A stretch of DNA of 64,000 nt from Gonatopus flavifemur (lineage: Eukaryota; Arthropoda; Insecta; Hymenoptera; Dryinidae): positions 558,001 to 622,000 of the forward strand of contig JAFFJZ010000008.1 of the NCBI GenBank assembly GCA_018340375.1, in the 5' to 3' direction. The translations under genes and the position numbers were made by a program. The notes beneath the pieces are model-generated. The model saw only the letters and a list, made by a program, of their open reading frames with translations. It was not told the DNA's origin and ran no database searches. Positions 1-11,195 of the stretch are shown one piece after another. Each line of letters opens with the position of its first letter. The first letter of the stretch is position 1.

Positions 1-1630
1 TCGAGCAAGGATCATTGATTGGACATGATTATATTCAATTTCACTTACACTTGCATAAATTGAATTTCACTCACACGTGATTTCAATATAAACCATGTTG
101 ATGAAAAGAAATTATTAGCTGTGTTAACTAAATTTCAGCTATTTTAGCTGAATATTTTATCCTTCCTAGAACAACTAATTCCTCAGCAACATTGGCTGAA
201 ATTCAACTGAGAAAGCTAAAAATTTCGCTGCAGTAGCTGAAAGTTGACTATAGAGGCTAAACAATGGCTGTCTATCCTACCACTGATTACTGTTTTCCGT
301 GCAAAGGATACCCAAAACGAAGGGTATTTCGGGATTGAATTGTATGCTGGAATTGAGTGTAATCGGAAGATTCCATGCGATAACTTGACAGGCGAAAACT
401 ATTGATCACATAAAAATTGTCAGGGAGACTTGAGATCATTGTTCAAAAACTATCAACCAGTATTGCTTTTTCTCCAATTTCCAACTGTGACCCTCCAAGT
501 CACGACTCACAGTGATTCGGAATGCCGGCCTAAATGGAAAAATCAAACACTCATGTGATTCAGATGAAAATCGGTGCAAGTTGATTCCAAAATCACTCTC
601 CACAGACAATGAACAGTAGCGTTTCAATTGACCGCTGATGACCCTGTCATGCCGGTGGAGAGCCGTTATTGGCCGTTTGAAACGTCGGGAGTCGTGTTTG
701 TTGGGCTGGTCAGGCGAGTGATATTGAAAATATCCAATCAAGAATGGCGATTCCAAATTCAAGAATGAGACGTTAAAAATTTTATTCAGGGTGGACCATT
801 TTAAGTGATATAAGCAAATATCTCGGAAACCAGTGGAGATGGAGAAAAATGTTTCAAATGAAAAGTTCAGGGTTTTAGGGAGGGAGTATGGTGCTGACCT
901 TGAGAAATTACCCAGAGCTGGTTTTGGAGGTCATTTAGGGTTCAAGATGGTTTTGCCAAACCGGACCACCATTTTTTTACCTTGGCATATGAAAGCCCGT
1001 TTCAAACGCTTCACAAAACACTGATCGTAGACTCTCTTTTGCTCGATACGGTGAAAGTTATGGACCACCGAAATTACTGATGAACTACTCTCAGCGCTAC
1101 CCAGGAACAACAACGTGGACATGGTGGTTCTCTGTTTCCTCCGGGATGCTGGATTATTGTGGGTTCCTTCGTCTCTCACATGTGGGGTGCTTGATTATTG
1201 TGAGTCCCCTTGCTTCGCACATGTGAGGTACTTGATGGTGGTACAATAATTGTTCGAAGTTGTTTCGTTCTACTTCGATACACAATCCCAGTCTCCACCG
1301 GAAATTTGGAACAGTTTCCAGTAACACTGATCGCGGTATGTTCGCACACAGTGCGGATACGATCGATCGTATCTTCCCCTATTGTTTTTTTATTGGGCTT
1401 TAAACACTTTATCTTTTAGGAATCCCCACAAGAAAAAATCGAGAAGTATCAAGTTGTAATTCACAAGTAAATTCACAAGAAATATCAGCAGGGTATTGTT
1501 CCATCTCGTTCACGCAGGGTTCATGGGAAATAGTGACATGAAAAAACTGTATTCGCATGAGCTTCGGCAATCTAATTATGAATTGAACATCAAAATCGTT
1601 CACCTTCTCAATGGAGCGATATTTTCTGTT
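1..1630. other. No recognisable gene
   Basis: AT-rich non-coding sequence. Around 1-250 there are scattered short AGCTGAA/TTCAGCT motifs but no clear repeat unit. The short open frames here have no recognisable domain and no supporting splice structure, so none is called. Confidence 0.5.
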
Positions 1631-1632
1631 AT

Positions 1633-2052
1633 GTACAGGTCGTCCCAGAATTCGCGGACTGAATGCAACAGATATATTCTGCAGCCAAAATGCAATAATT
1701 TCCCGTTTGAAAAAAGTTTTTGAGGTCCATTTTTGGAGATATGACCATTTTTAGATTCTTCTCGAATCCAAATACCTCAAAAACATCGGGTGCTGAAAAA
1801 ATAGCCTGAGACCATTGACTAAGTTGGAAAAAAGCTGATCTCAGGAAAAAAATTGAAGTATCCTATCATGTCTCAATTCTGAAGTTTGTAGGACATAATA
1901 CTTTTTAATTATTTGGATTCCAAAAAAAATTCAAAAATGCTCATATCTCAAAAACTAAGCTTCAAAAAAATGTTTCCGCACCAGAAATTATTGAATCTTG
2001 CTTGCAGAATATATCTGTAGAATGCAGCCCGAAAATTCTGGAATAACCTATG
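1633..2052. repeat. Foldback (MITE-like) element, about 0.42 kb
   Basis: The segment at about 1636-1750 recurs as its reverse complement at about 1930-2050. Both arms carry a block reading roughly CAGATATATTCTGCA followed by an AAT-rich stretch and a TTTTTGAG block. The about 180 bp between the arms looks unpaired. No coding capacity and no clear target-site duplication were found, so the ends are approximate. Confidence 0.6.
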
Positions 2053-3777
2053 CTCAATACACACCCAGTTCTTGCAATCAAGTCGAATGAATAAATCACA
2101 TACTGTACGTGAGCGATTCGAAGAATTCGTATCTGTCTCATTCATACTAGGGGGTTCCATTTCAAAGGGTGGAAAGTGAAATGTGGAATTATTGCAGACT
2201 TTGCTCGCGCTTCGAGTCTTAGTAACATAAAAATTCCATATGCCAAATTTTGAGAAGATTGGACAATATTTGCAGACTGCACTCTTTGGATTAAGTTTGA
2301 TAGAAGTGGGCTCAAAAACATTAGTAATATCATCGATTTGCATTCTGAAATCAAACAAACATGAACTTTGAATGGAAGAGGAAGGAGGAATCCGTTCACC
2401 GAGCAATGGTGGTCACTGGATTATACCCCTTCTCCAAAAATTCCAAACTAATAATGATTTGATCTACGAGTCTAAATTTGATGAATGTAGAAGTAAGTTC
2501 CTTGATGAGCAGGAAGTCCCATTCAATCAAGTGATCTTCTTACGATCAATTGCGACACATCAACTGAATACACTTGGACAAAGATTCTTCCACTGCAACT
2601 GTCAAGAATCTTGTGATTATAGAACATTTTTGTATGGAATGAATAATGTGTTGTACAATTTCAAACGCCATAATAGTTTGACATGTTCCAAAGAACGTGT
2701 CCCATAACAATTTGTGTTGACCAATTAATTTTATCTCAGCATGACATTGAATTAGCATGAATGTGAAATTGTTGAACATAAAAAAAATATTCGTGCCCAA
2801 CAAACAGTGAATGTTTCAATCAATTTTCTCAATTTGCCTAAATCACGTTCAGCAATTCGCTTAATGCCTAGGTGATTCACGAAATGCCTAAGCAAATCGG
2901 GAAATGCCTGTAAAGCTCTAGGAATATTCGAGTATTAGCTAAAATCTCAGGTATTTTGCGAAGTAACTAGGCATTTCGCGTAATGCCTGGTCTTCGAGTT
3001 TGGCCGGCAACATATATAAGAGATAAAACCATTCAAAGTGTGCAATCTCTGAATGTTGATCGAATTGGCTGAAGTGTTGCCTACAGATTCTTTACATGTA
3101 TAGAACCAAGGATTCGAGCGAAGTCACATCACAATCGCAACTCTAGAACAATTACATACTTCCATGTACACATCAAAAGTGGGAAAGACTTTGAGATAAT
3201 ACACGATTTGATCATGAAGAGCATCTAAGCATCGAAAAAAGGGGTTAAATTTCTGCCCCATTATCCTTCATCAATGACTTGAGAAATTTAAATACTAATC
3301 AACTGCACGCTTGAGATTGGATCGTGAACATGAATTTGGATCCCCTCATAGTTTGTAGATACTGCACTTAAAAGAAGGAATGGTGAACCGAACTACGCAT
3401 TGAGGAGTAGTGCCTCAAATTCGTTCAAGGCACACTTCCAAATGATTTGAGAATGATGTGAAAAATTGCTTGCTAGGTTTAACTTTTGAATTGCTGTGCG
3501 ATGTTTGGAGCCATTTCAAGCATACCGTTTTATGGGTGTAGTCAGCTAACATATCGTGTTACAAAGAAATATCCCATAGTTATCCATTGAACGTTGTTTG
3601 AAATGATATGATGAGATGGTGTGTTTCTAAACATCACGAAGAAAGTCTAATATTGAAAATATTTCTCATTAGCGTAATTCTAAGCAAGAAAAATATGTGA
3701 TGAAATTGTTTTGTATAATGAAATTCCTCTTACAACAGAGATATGATACAACTCATATTGAAGAGCTATGCTTGTAG
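2053..3777. other. No recognisable gene
   Basis: Non-coding, AT-rich. A short stretch at about 2860-3000 repeats the word AAATGCCT/TAATGCCTAGG several times on both strands. The upstream exons of the phospholipase A2 gene were looked for here (a Ca2+-loop motif of the YGCYCG type) and not found, so they probably lie before the window or in a form I could not recognise. Confidence 0.4.
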
Positions 3778-3887
3778 GTGCTGCAAGATGCACGATTGGT
3801 GTTACGATGCTACAGAATGTCCTATGTTCATGGAGTATTTTGTTCCTTACTACTGGAAATGTTATCATGGTTACAAACCAATTTGTG
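3778..3887 (+). CDS. Secreted phospholipase A2, catalytic exon
   Basis: The exon is bounded by a 3' splice site (CTTGTAG) and a GTGAGT donor. It encodes the active-site helix of a secretory phospholipase A2: the CCKMHDWCYD motif supplies the catalytic histidine, the Ca2+-binding aspartate and paired disulfide cysteines. The family hydrolyses the sn-2 acyl ester of phospholipids outside the cell. The exon starts with the last base of a codon that would complete the Arg or similar residue usually preceding the CC pair. It reads in phase into the exon at 3974. The Ca2+-loop exon and the signal peptide exon are missing from the recognisable sequence, so the gene is partial. Whether it is a digestive, cellular or venom enzyme cannot be told. 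The identity is secure at family level only. Confidence 0.85.
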
Positions 3888-3973
3888 GTGAGTGTCGAAC
3901 AATGGATTTTTGTATTTGAACTACAAAACAATCTGATAACTTATTGAGTCAAACATTTTTCCTTTGATTTCAG

Positions 3974-4140
3974 CTGTTGAGCATGGTCACTGGGGAGGAT
4001 CAGGATCATGTGCCCAAAGATTATGTGAATGTGATCGTTCATTAGCTGAGTGCTTACGACGATATCCTTGTCCAACTACCAAAGCTGTTTGTACATCATC
4101 TCCTTGGAGATTAGTACAAAATCTTTTCATGATGTTATAA
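3974..4140 (+). CDS. Secreted phospholipase A2, last coding exon
   Basis: This exon follows an 86-bp intron whose 3' end is TTTGATTTCAG, and it ends at a TAA. The split Ala codon (G|CT) joins it in frame to the previous exon. It encodes a second cysteine-rich helix, CECDRSLAEC, which is the usual second half of the secretory PLA2 core: a CxCD motif whose aspartate contacts the catalytic histidine, plus disulfide cysteines. A short tail with two more cysteines and a hydrophobic C-terminus follows. The two exons give about 92 residues, whereas complete enzymes usually have 120-150 mature residues. The missing part is therefore N-terminal. Both exons lack stops or frameshifts, which suggests a functional gene. 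Confidence 0.85.
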
Positions 4141-4866
4141 CATATAACAAGATTGAGTGAACTTCAGACTTGAACATTGTTTTCAGAATGTAGCTCAATT
4201 CATGTCACAGATTTTTCGTGCTATGTTTAATTAGTAGTTCGACATTCCTGAGGAATCAAAATTACTACTTATGATTACTTTTACGCTTAGGAAGAGTGAA
4301 CTTGATAATCAACGAAATAATTATAATTTTTCAACAAGAGTAAAAGCATGATCTGTTACAATTGCCCGGATGAATTTGTGTGATTCCTCTAAATCAAAGA
4401 TATCCCTGCTTCGAATGACCATTGGATTCCGGTTGAATTTTGATGGGTATTTATATGGTTCTATGTACAATTACTAAAATGAATCTGTGGCATATCAGGA
4501 ATGAATACGAATCTATTCGGAATTCCAAATAGACGGAAGGAAACCGGATTTACAGTATCAAGGTTGACTGGTTTCTATCAGGGCTTCGGATTTAGTGCAA
4601 TTTTCCGATGTCTCAACCTATGGCAAACGATATTTGATCAGAATTGCCAACGGCAATTTTTGAGATTATACTAGAAAAAGAAACCCTGGTTCCTATATGA
4701 ATATGCCATTTTGAGGAATCGAATGGTTGCTATCCGACATTGGGGGTTTGAAAAGTGATGGTTTCAAAGTGAATATGCAGGAGAGTCCCTTGGATTGGAT
4801 GTAATAGGTAGAGACGGAGTAAGAATCTTACGGAATGAATAAAGTTTTCTCCAAAAGTGGAAGCCA
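4141..4866. other. 3' flank of the PLA2 gene, no gene seen
   Basis: AT-rich sequence after the PLA2 stop codon, presumably holding its 3' UTR. No further coding region was recognised before the hairpin element that begins near 4870. Confidence 0.4.
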
Positions 4867-4867
4867 C

Positions 4868-6336
4868 TCGGATCTAACTGGACTTCCGTATTGAAATTCA
4901 AAAGGTTCGGAACCGGTATTCCTAGATGTAAAAGGACACGAGATTCAATGCGGAATGACCGTTTCGGAGCTGGATGGTTTCAATCAGCCGTTGGGGGACA
5001 CTAAATTTCATTCGATTCAAAGCGGATCTGCAGATTGAAAATGTGATAAGATGAACATGGTTTTCGCACAACGTGGGTGTCACTCGAGTCTAACTGGATT
5101 TCCATATTGAAATGCAAGAGGTTCGAACCTGGTGTTCCGAAATGAATAATTATGTGAAAGAACACTGGATTCCATATGGAATGACCGGCTTGAATCCCAA
5201 TGGTTTGAATCTGCTTATGGGAAACACTAAACTCCATGCGATTGGAAATGCCAATCCCAAATTCCTCTACCAATAGTTTGATTCTGCTGATGACGGATGC
5301 TTTGGAGGCCAACGATGCAGCTTTGGCGCGTCTACAATTACCTTAGACAATGGCGCAATGAAAATTTGCATCCCAAAGATTTTTTAATTCGATGGCTGAA
5401 GTTGCATCGTTCCACGCAACTATTTTCTCGTGTACCACGATCCACCAACTTCGGCCATCGTTAGCCAACGTCGACCTACATCGGCCGAAAACATTAGCTG
5501 ACATTTGCCACGTAGGCCAACCTCGGCCAACATTGACCAATTTTGGCCAAAGTTGGTGCATCGTGCTAAACGGCAAAATAGCTGTTTCGAACGGAGCGAT
5601 TCGGCCATCGGATTCCAAAATGCGCAACTGACACAAATATTCGTCATCGCGCCGAAGCTACGTCGTTGACCGCAAACGCATGCGCCACAGGCCAAATCAA
5701 GCCATTGGTCGAGGAACCGAGGATTAGAGGTTTTTGCGAGAGCTACGTCATCAGCTTCGATTTGTGCCATTGGTTTGAATATTTGAAACTAAAATGCCCC
5801 GCTAATGTAACGTCGTTGCTTATTGCTTTCGCGGTACTGGGAAGCCACGCATCTCTATGCCACTGTGTGACGTCACTCGGTGTATGTATCCATGTCCACG
5901 CTCATGTTTGTTTTCGTGTCTGTGTGTACTAACACAAAGCAGATCAGTTTTGAATCGGTTCGGGTTTAGTGTTTCCCATAAGCAGATTCAAACCATTAAG
6001 ATTCGAGTCAGTCATTCCATATGAAATCCAATATTCGTTCACATAATTATTCATTTCGCAGCAACAAGTTCGAACCTCTTGAATTCCAATATGGAAATCC
6101 AGATGGATTCGAGTGATATCCACTTCGTGTAAAACCCATATTAATTTCGCCGCATACTCAGTCTGCAAATCCATCCGAATCGGATTGAGTTCAGTGTCTC
6201 CCAACTGCAGATTGAAACCATTGAAATTCGAATCGGTCATTCCATATCAGATCCGGTGTTTTTTCACATAATTGTGCATCTCGGAATACCAAGTTCGAAC
6301 CCCTTGAATTTCAATATGAAAATCCAGTAACATTCC
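4868..6336. repeat. Long hairpin (foldback) element, about 1.47 kb
   Basis: The left arm (about 4868-5330) is the reverse complement of the right arm (about 5640-6336). Matching blocks occur in mirrored order: a GGAATGACCG block, a GTTTGAATCTGC block and a GAGGTTCGAAC block, each present twice per arm at a spacing of about 225 bp. Closer to the centre, 5258-5330 pairs with about 5645-5735, and 5383-5500 pairs with about 5515-5632. The whole region could therefore fold into one long imperfect stem. It carries no transposase reading frame, so it is a non-autonomous element. Arms diverge by many substitutions and small gaps, indicating age. Confidence 0.75.
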
Positions 6337-6437
6337 AGTAATAATAAATTTATGCGAGAGCATTTTCAATCTGCAAATGCGTGTTGAACCCGAATTGATG
6401 TGACAGTTGCTGGGTTCAAACTACTATTTAGAATGCA

Positions 6438-6520
6438 TACAACGTAGCACTATAGTTGGTTAGGTAGGTAGGATGTTAGGCTTCAGATATTCCGGTATAA
6501 GTAAGCCGGTTCGATTCTTC
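6438..6520 (+). repeat. tRNA-like (SINE-type) fragment
   Basis: A pol III box-A-like block near 6453-6464 (TAGTTGGTTAGG) is followed about 44 bases later by a box-B-like GGTTCGATTC at 6508-6517. I could not fold a convincing complete tRNA with an acceptor stem, so a tRNA-derived SINE head or decayed tRNA pseudogene is more likely than a real tRNA gene. Confidence 0.35.
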
Positions 6521-7379
6521 TCGTTACTAGTAGGTGTTCGAAATTTTCATTACATCGTACGTCCGTTATGAATGGAGAAAAGTTGTATCCCAAATCCAAT
6601 TGAGTGGAGAATTACTTTTTCCCATAGTCTTGCGCAAACCTCTTCGTCTTATATTTTTTATCAAATTTCTTTTAATAGAACATCAACATTGGGAAATACT
6701 CATTGATACAAATCGATTTCGACATGTCAACACAATTACAAACCAATAGGAAACTCTGACAGAAATCCTGATTGATACTATGAACATTCCAACCTGGCTT
6801 CCCATATAGAAACAGATAAAATGTTTCAAGAAATGGTTCAAGACTGGTGACCTAGTCAGTGTAAATGCATATAAAAATTATATCAGAATATGTTAGCAAA
6901 TATGAGTAGTTATTGTTTAGATTTGTAACTGTCCTGCCTCTTAGAATCCATCAAAAAATATTTTCTCACTGTTCTGACTCGTATATTACAGGACAATAAC
7001 CGCAGAGTTTTCATATGAAAAATTTTCCAATGGGAATTTACTTGACTTTCTGAGCAGGGTAATGACTAGTTTTTTCCACTCTAAATGAGTTCCAGCAACT
7101 AGATGGAGTTGATTTGGATAACTCAAACGGGTTTTGGTTGAACTGAATTCAAATTCAATTTCTCTCAGTGTTGTTCCTGTTACTAATTTGAAATTGCCTT
7201 CGGTACAGCGTTTATCACCAGCCTCCATTCGTTGATAACTCGGGATTGATTTTTACAGCTAATTTCAATTCTTTCGTTCAAATTGATTATTTTTTTCGGT
7301 GCAAGGTTTTCAAACGTATATCATATGACCCTGTCGATAAAAAAAGATGTGTACTACAACAGTCATGAGGCCATTTGTT
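6521..7379. other. No recognisable gene
   Basis: AT-rich non-coding sequence; only short frames without domain signatures are present. A TTTCTCTCAGTG word at about 7158-7169 matches the ends of MITEs elsewhere in the window, but I found no partner. Confidence 0.4.
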
Positions 7380-7387
7380 GTGGGAGA

Positions 7388-7591
7388 CAGTGAGCCCAGA
7401 ATGCGGGAGCTGGCGGCCCCCACCACGCGGTCGGTGGGACACTAATACTGTTCCACCGCGTGTCCGTGTGAACAAAGAAAGTCTATATTCTAGACTTTCT
7501 TTCTTCCTCATACGGACGCGCGGTGAGACAGTGTTAGTGTCCCACCGACTGCGTGGTGGGGGCCACCAGCTCCCGCATTCTGGGCTCACTG
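7388..7591. mobile_element. hAT-type MITE, near-perfect 204-bp palindrome with 8-bp target duplication
   Basis: The two halves are reverse complements almost throughout, beginning with CAGTGAGCCCAGAATGCGGG and ending with its complement. The element is flanked on both sides by the identical octamer GTGGGAGA (7380-7387 and 7592-7599). An 8-bp target-site duplication plus a CAG.../...CTG terminus is the pattern of the hAT superfamily. Open frames on both strands here are palindrome artefacts. The high arm identity suggests recent mobility or gene conversion. Confidence 0.8.
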
Positions 7592-7629
7592 GTGGGAGAA
7601 GTATTCTATTGTTGAATCCTTTGTTTATA

Positions 7630-7843
7630 CACTGAAAAAAAATTTATTCCAGTCAAATAAATATTTATTTGTCCTGTACCGAAGAAATATTTATTAGAAT
7701 TAACAAAATATTTTTTGGAATCATCTATTCAATTCAAATAAATTATTTTGGTTCCAAAGAATATTCTGTTAATTCTAATGAATATTTCTTTGGTACAGGA
7801 CAAATAAATATTTATTTGATTGGAATAAATTTTTTTTTCAGTG
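7630..7843. mobile_element. Tc1/mariner-type MITE, 214-bp palindrome
   Basis: Termini CACTGAAAAAAAATTTATTCC and its complement enclose an AT-rich inverted repeat. Arms match over nearly 100 bp (for example the ACAAATAAATATTTATTTG block at both ends). TA dinucleotides flank both ends (7628-7629 and 7844-7845), the target site of the Tc1/mariner superfamily. There is no coding capacity. It lies only 39 bp from the preceding MITE. Confidence 0.8.
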
Positions 7844-8004
7844 TAGCGCATAAGGGGCATGCTCTAACAAATCGAACACTCTTTGGACCACCCACCTTGG
7901 AATTATCTGGGAATTTTTATACTCAAAATAAGGGGACACGCGTATCAGGATTCCTTTTGATTTTCACTATTTTCACCCATACAGCACAAAAGTCCCCACA
8001 AAGG

Positions 8005-8197
8005 AGTCCCGTTATGCTAATCAATATGTATTCATTATGAATACTTTGAATTCAAAATGAACTCTTTATGAACAACTCAATGCTCAGAAAGAATTCATAT
8101 CGGAATTCCGCAATGAATTCTTCGGGCATTCAATACGTTTCCATTTTGAATTCATTGAATTCATATTGAATTCATTATTAGTCGCATAACGGGGACT
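8005..8197. repeat. Foldback MITE with AGTCCCGTTATG ends
   Basis: The left end AGTCCCGTTATG is matched by CATAACGGGGACT at the right end. The interior is rich in GAATTCA words that pair across the centre. It is AT-rich and non-coding. A second AGTCCCC copy sits at 7991, so the left end could be a few bases further out. Confidence 0.6.
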
Positions 8198-8518
8198 ATT
8201 CAAGAGATCTTGCAGAAGTCTTCAAGAATTCAAATTGATCTTTTGTGCTGGCTGGGCAGGGATTCACAAATCCGAAATTTTACATGCCTCCCAATTGAAC
8301 CAAATTTCAAACGACCATAACTTTGGCTCTATTCATCGCTACTCTCTAAATTTCTAAGAGTGGAATTCCCACTCCCAATTTGGGGTGGATTGTGCTTTCA
8401 CTCTTTAAGGGTGATGAAATCACTGTAATAGAGTGAATCTCTTCACTTTTTCAACTTGAGTGAAAAGTGGCACTCGTAATTAAAGAGTAATTTATACTTC
8501 ATCATACTAACCGAAGAA

Positions 8519-9085
8519 GTGAAAAACAACATGAACAGAGCCGCGGAAACGGGATGTTCAGATGGTTTACTAGATAAAATTGCCAGATATGTTATGTCGG
8601 GGAATCCCAGTGATTATGACGATGTCTGTACTACAGCGATCGAGGCAGAGTCGTATTACGGTGGATTCTTGAGAGAACTGGAAGACATCAAATTTTCACA
8701 GCCTACCCATTATCCTAGTCAACACCCAGAATATTATCCATTCCTCACTTATCGATATGAACACAGACGTCCATCCTCGTACAACCATAATCCACCACTT
8801 ACACCTTATCACTCAACAAACAGCTCGTATCCACAATATCCTACTCCATACGATTTAGCGCGAAGAAGTCTACCTCGTCCAGAATCTCACGGACCCCTGT
8901 GCTATCCGAACAATACATATTCAACACATCCAAGGTATTCTAGATCGCACTCTCCTCAAACTAATGCCATGAATACTCATGAAAATGATCCTCGCTGGAT
9001 CACACGAACAATTATTCCTATAGAGAATCAAGAGACAGAGATCGTACATACGATCCTTATCGAGAAAACTCAGATACCCGCATGA
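8519..9085 (+). pseudogene. Gag-like fragment of Gypsy element
   Basis: A 188-residue frame with an N-terminal segment compatible with the end of a Gypsy capsid domain, then a long Tyr/Pro/His/Ser-rich stretch (about residues 60-150) without zinc knuckles. The assignment to gag rests mainly on its position directly upstream of the protease and RT, and less on the sequence itself. A following short frame at 9089-9298 may continue the polyprotein after a stop. Confidence 0.45.
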
Positions 9086-9414
9086 ATTATGACAGGACCC
9101 GAAGAGGACGAGAAATTCGTCTTGATAGAAATTCCTATTCCTGTCCCGAAGAAACTTGATGTTCAGGATGTCGAGCAAGAACTCAAACCCCTGCATCAAA
9201 CCATTCGAACTGTTCACCTCTTCGTTCCCCAGAACGTTCAATTATCTGAGATTACTCTTCCTCGGCGTCATCTCGGTCTTCAAACCCCAGTGCGTTAATC
9301 GAAATCTCAGTGAATCGATCAGCGGAGATCCATCAAACAGTCGCCGAAAGTCCGCTTCTTGCAATACACAACGAAACGCAACTGTAAGTACAAGCCTCTC
9401 CCCCAACACTCCTT

Positions 9415-9687
9415 TTGAAGTCCAGTAAATTAACCAAACTGAGAGGTGAATTCTTAATTGACACCGGCTCAGAAATTGAGATCATACATTACAAATCCCT
9501 GAACTCCCACTTCCAAAAGGATCGACGTACTTCGATCATAAGTATAGCTGGTTCAACACGTGTTTCAGGAACTATAATCATGGATTTAAATGTTGCAAGA
9601 AGAACCATGAATGCCTATTTTCACGCAGTGGGCTGTGAAGTACCCTACGACGGGATTTTAGGAGCCCCTTTCCTTGTAGGAAATTAA
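9415..9687 (+). pseudogene. Retropepsin-like aspartic protease of Gypsy element
   Basis: The frame contains the active-site motif LIDTGSEIEII (catalytic Asp in DTG) and, about 65 residues later, the second conserved block DGILGAPFL, which forms the hydrophobic-hydrophobic-Gly element of retroviral-type proteases. The spacing is normal for Ty3/Gypsy proteases, which act as dimers to process the polyprotein. The frame stops right after the GAPFL block; in an intact element it would continue into RT. Confidence 0.75.
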
Positions 9688-10230
9688 ATTGAAATCTCAT
9701 TCCACCATAATACCATAGTCAATGGAATTGCTCCGAATGAACCTATTAATTGCCCCCACTACTGCGAATTACAAGAAATAGTCGAGAACTTATCTCTCCA
9801 TAAAACTGAAATCGAAAATGAATCCCCAAAGCTGACAATTCCAAAAACATCCAACAACTTTCACTCCACCCTCAATAATATAATCAGATTGGCAGGGAAT
9901 CCACTCAAGATGAAGATATTTTCTCAGGAGTGGAGGATCAATACGAAATCCAATCCCCATTCATTCGTCGGCAGAAGATGATAACTTTTCTACCGACAGC
10001 GAGCAAGATTTTGGTGGATATATCGTAGATCCGGAAGAAGGTCATTAAAGAGTCCATTCGATCCGTCAATTGTTACAGTTAGATAAGTTGAACTCAGGAC
10101 ATAGAAAAATCACTGGACCAATGATTATAGATTTTCCCGACGTACTCCATATAACTGGAGACTCATTAAAGCAGTGCATCACCTCTTCCATAGAATTCCG
10201 CAAAACAATTTCTCTACAATTAACAAACCA

Positions 10231-10473
10231 CACTGAGAAAAGTGTATGGGATTGATTACCATTCGTTCTAGTTCTAATCGTGACTTTAGGATAAGAATTG
10301 AGTGCTGACTCGCGATTTGGTGATCATTACGATGTTAACCTATCGTTCCCATGGTAACGTAAACATTTTATCGCATTCACTTTGATTTTGAATAGTACTT
10401 ATTACAATTTTGGAATATCTGTCACCTAATTCCTATTCTTCCTAGTAATGGTTACCGCATACTTCTCTCCGTG
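10231..10473. mobile_element. MITE nested in the Gypsy pol region
   Basis: Ends CACTGAGAAAAGTGTATGGG and, inverted, CACGGAGAGAAGTATGCGG share about 30 terminal bases including a TTACCATT block. The 243-bp piece lies exactly between the pre-RT linker and the RT, whose protein sequences would be adjacent without it. This dates the MITE insertion after the Gypsy insertion. Target duplication is not clear. Confidence 0.65.
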
Positions 10474-10477
10474 CACA

Positions 10478-10788
10478 GTATCCATACGCACAAGCATTGA
10501 TAGAGGAAGTTGAGGGACAGGTTAAAGGTTGGCAAGAATTAGGAAGAGTTGCTGAATCCGAATCGTCTTATAACGCCCCGCTACGCCCTATCCCTGAAAA
10601 GGATGGGCCAGACGGTAAAAAGGAATGGAGAATGGCCGTCGATTATCGCGCTTCAAACGCTAGAACCGTAGACTTCAGACACCTATTACTCAGAATTCCC
10701 GATATAATGGACAATGTAGGAGGTGCAAAACATTTACCAGTATTCGATTTGGCAAGTGGTTTCCATCAAATCCTCACTGCCTCTTGAT
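10478..10788 (+). pseudogene. Reverse transcriptase fragment of Gypsy element
   Basis: About 100 residues corresponding to the fingers and start of palm of a Ty3/Gypsy reverse transcriptase. Recognisable blocks are an IEEVEGQV-like start, YNAPL.PIPEKDG, GKKEWRMAVDYR and the LPVFDLASGFHQI block (RT motif with the first catalytic Asp). The sequence stops before the YxDD motif at a TGA and no later pol domain follows. It is non-functional. Confidence 0.85.
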
Positions 10789-11195
10789 GAATCCACTGAA
10801 TTATCAACCACACTTGATGATTGGCCCTGCTTGATGAGATCACGTCAGCATCTCGCATAATTTCTGCTTCTTCCACGTTCAGAACGCTAGAACTCCTCTT
10901 CCTCTGACGGAGTACGATAAATTCTTCCCCTCGGCATGCGGAAAAGGTATAAAAAATGAATCAAACTGAAGATTTGATTTTGAATCTAAGTATATTTGAA
11001 ACACGTCGAACTGGAAATACAGATATTGGAATATTGATTCACTTGACTGAATGTGGAAATTTGAATCCTTGTGCCATTCCCTGCTCAATCATCCTTAGAA
11101 CCAATGAACATCCAACGTTTATTGAGTACTTGGAATTATCATCGTTACTTGTACTTGAAGTCATCGTCGTCGTCGTCGTGATCGTCGAATGACGA

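Larger units (their letters stand above)
8519..10788 (+). mobile_element. Decayed Ty3/Gypsy LTR retrotransposon (gag-protease-RT fragment)
   Basis: In order on one strand the segment shows a gag-like frame (8519-9085), an aspartic protease (9415-9687), a linker with the DFPDVLHITGDSLKQC block typical of the region before Gypsy RT (10070-10255) and the first part of a reverse transcriptase (10478-10788). Frames shift and stop between these parts. RNase H, integrase and LTRs were not found. A MITE at 10231-10473 splits the linker from the RT. It is a dead, truncated copy. Confidence 0.75.

Noticed and set aside
2372..2707. 111-codon + strand frame with a Cys-rich patch (HCNCQESC)
   Set aside because: The patch weakly recalls DEG/ENaC channels, but nothing else in the frame or around it supports such a gene.
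7287..7635. Two overlapping 86-100-codon frames on opposite strands
   Set aside because: They mirror each other because the DNA is a palindromic MITE.
8519..10788. Intact retrovirus-like element
   Set aside because: Frames are interrupted, a MITE splits pol, and integrase and LTRs are missing.
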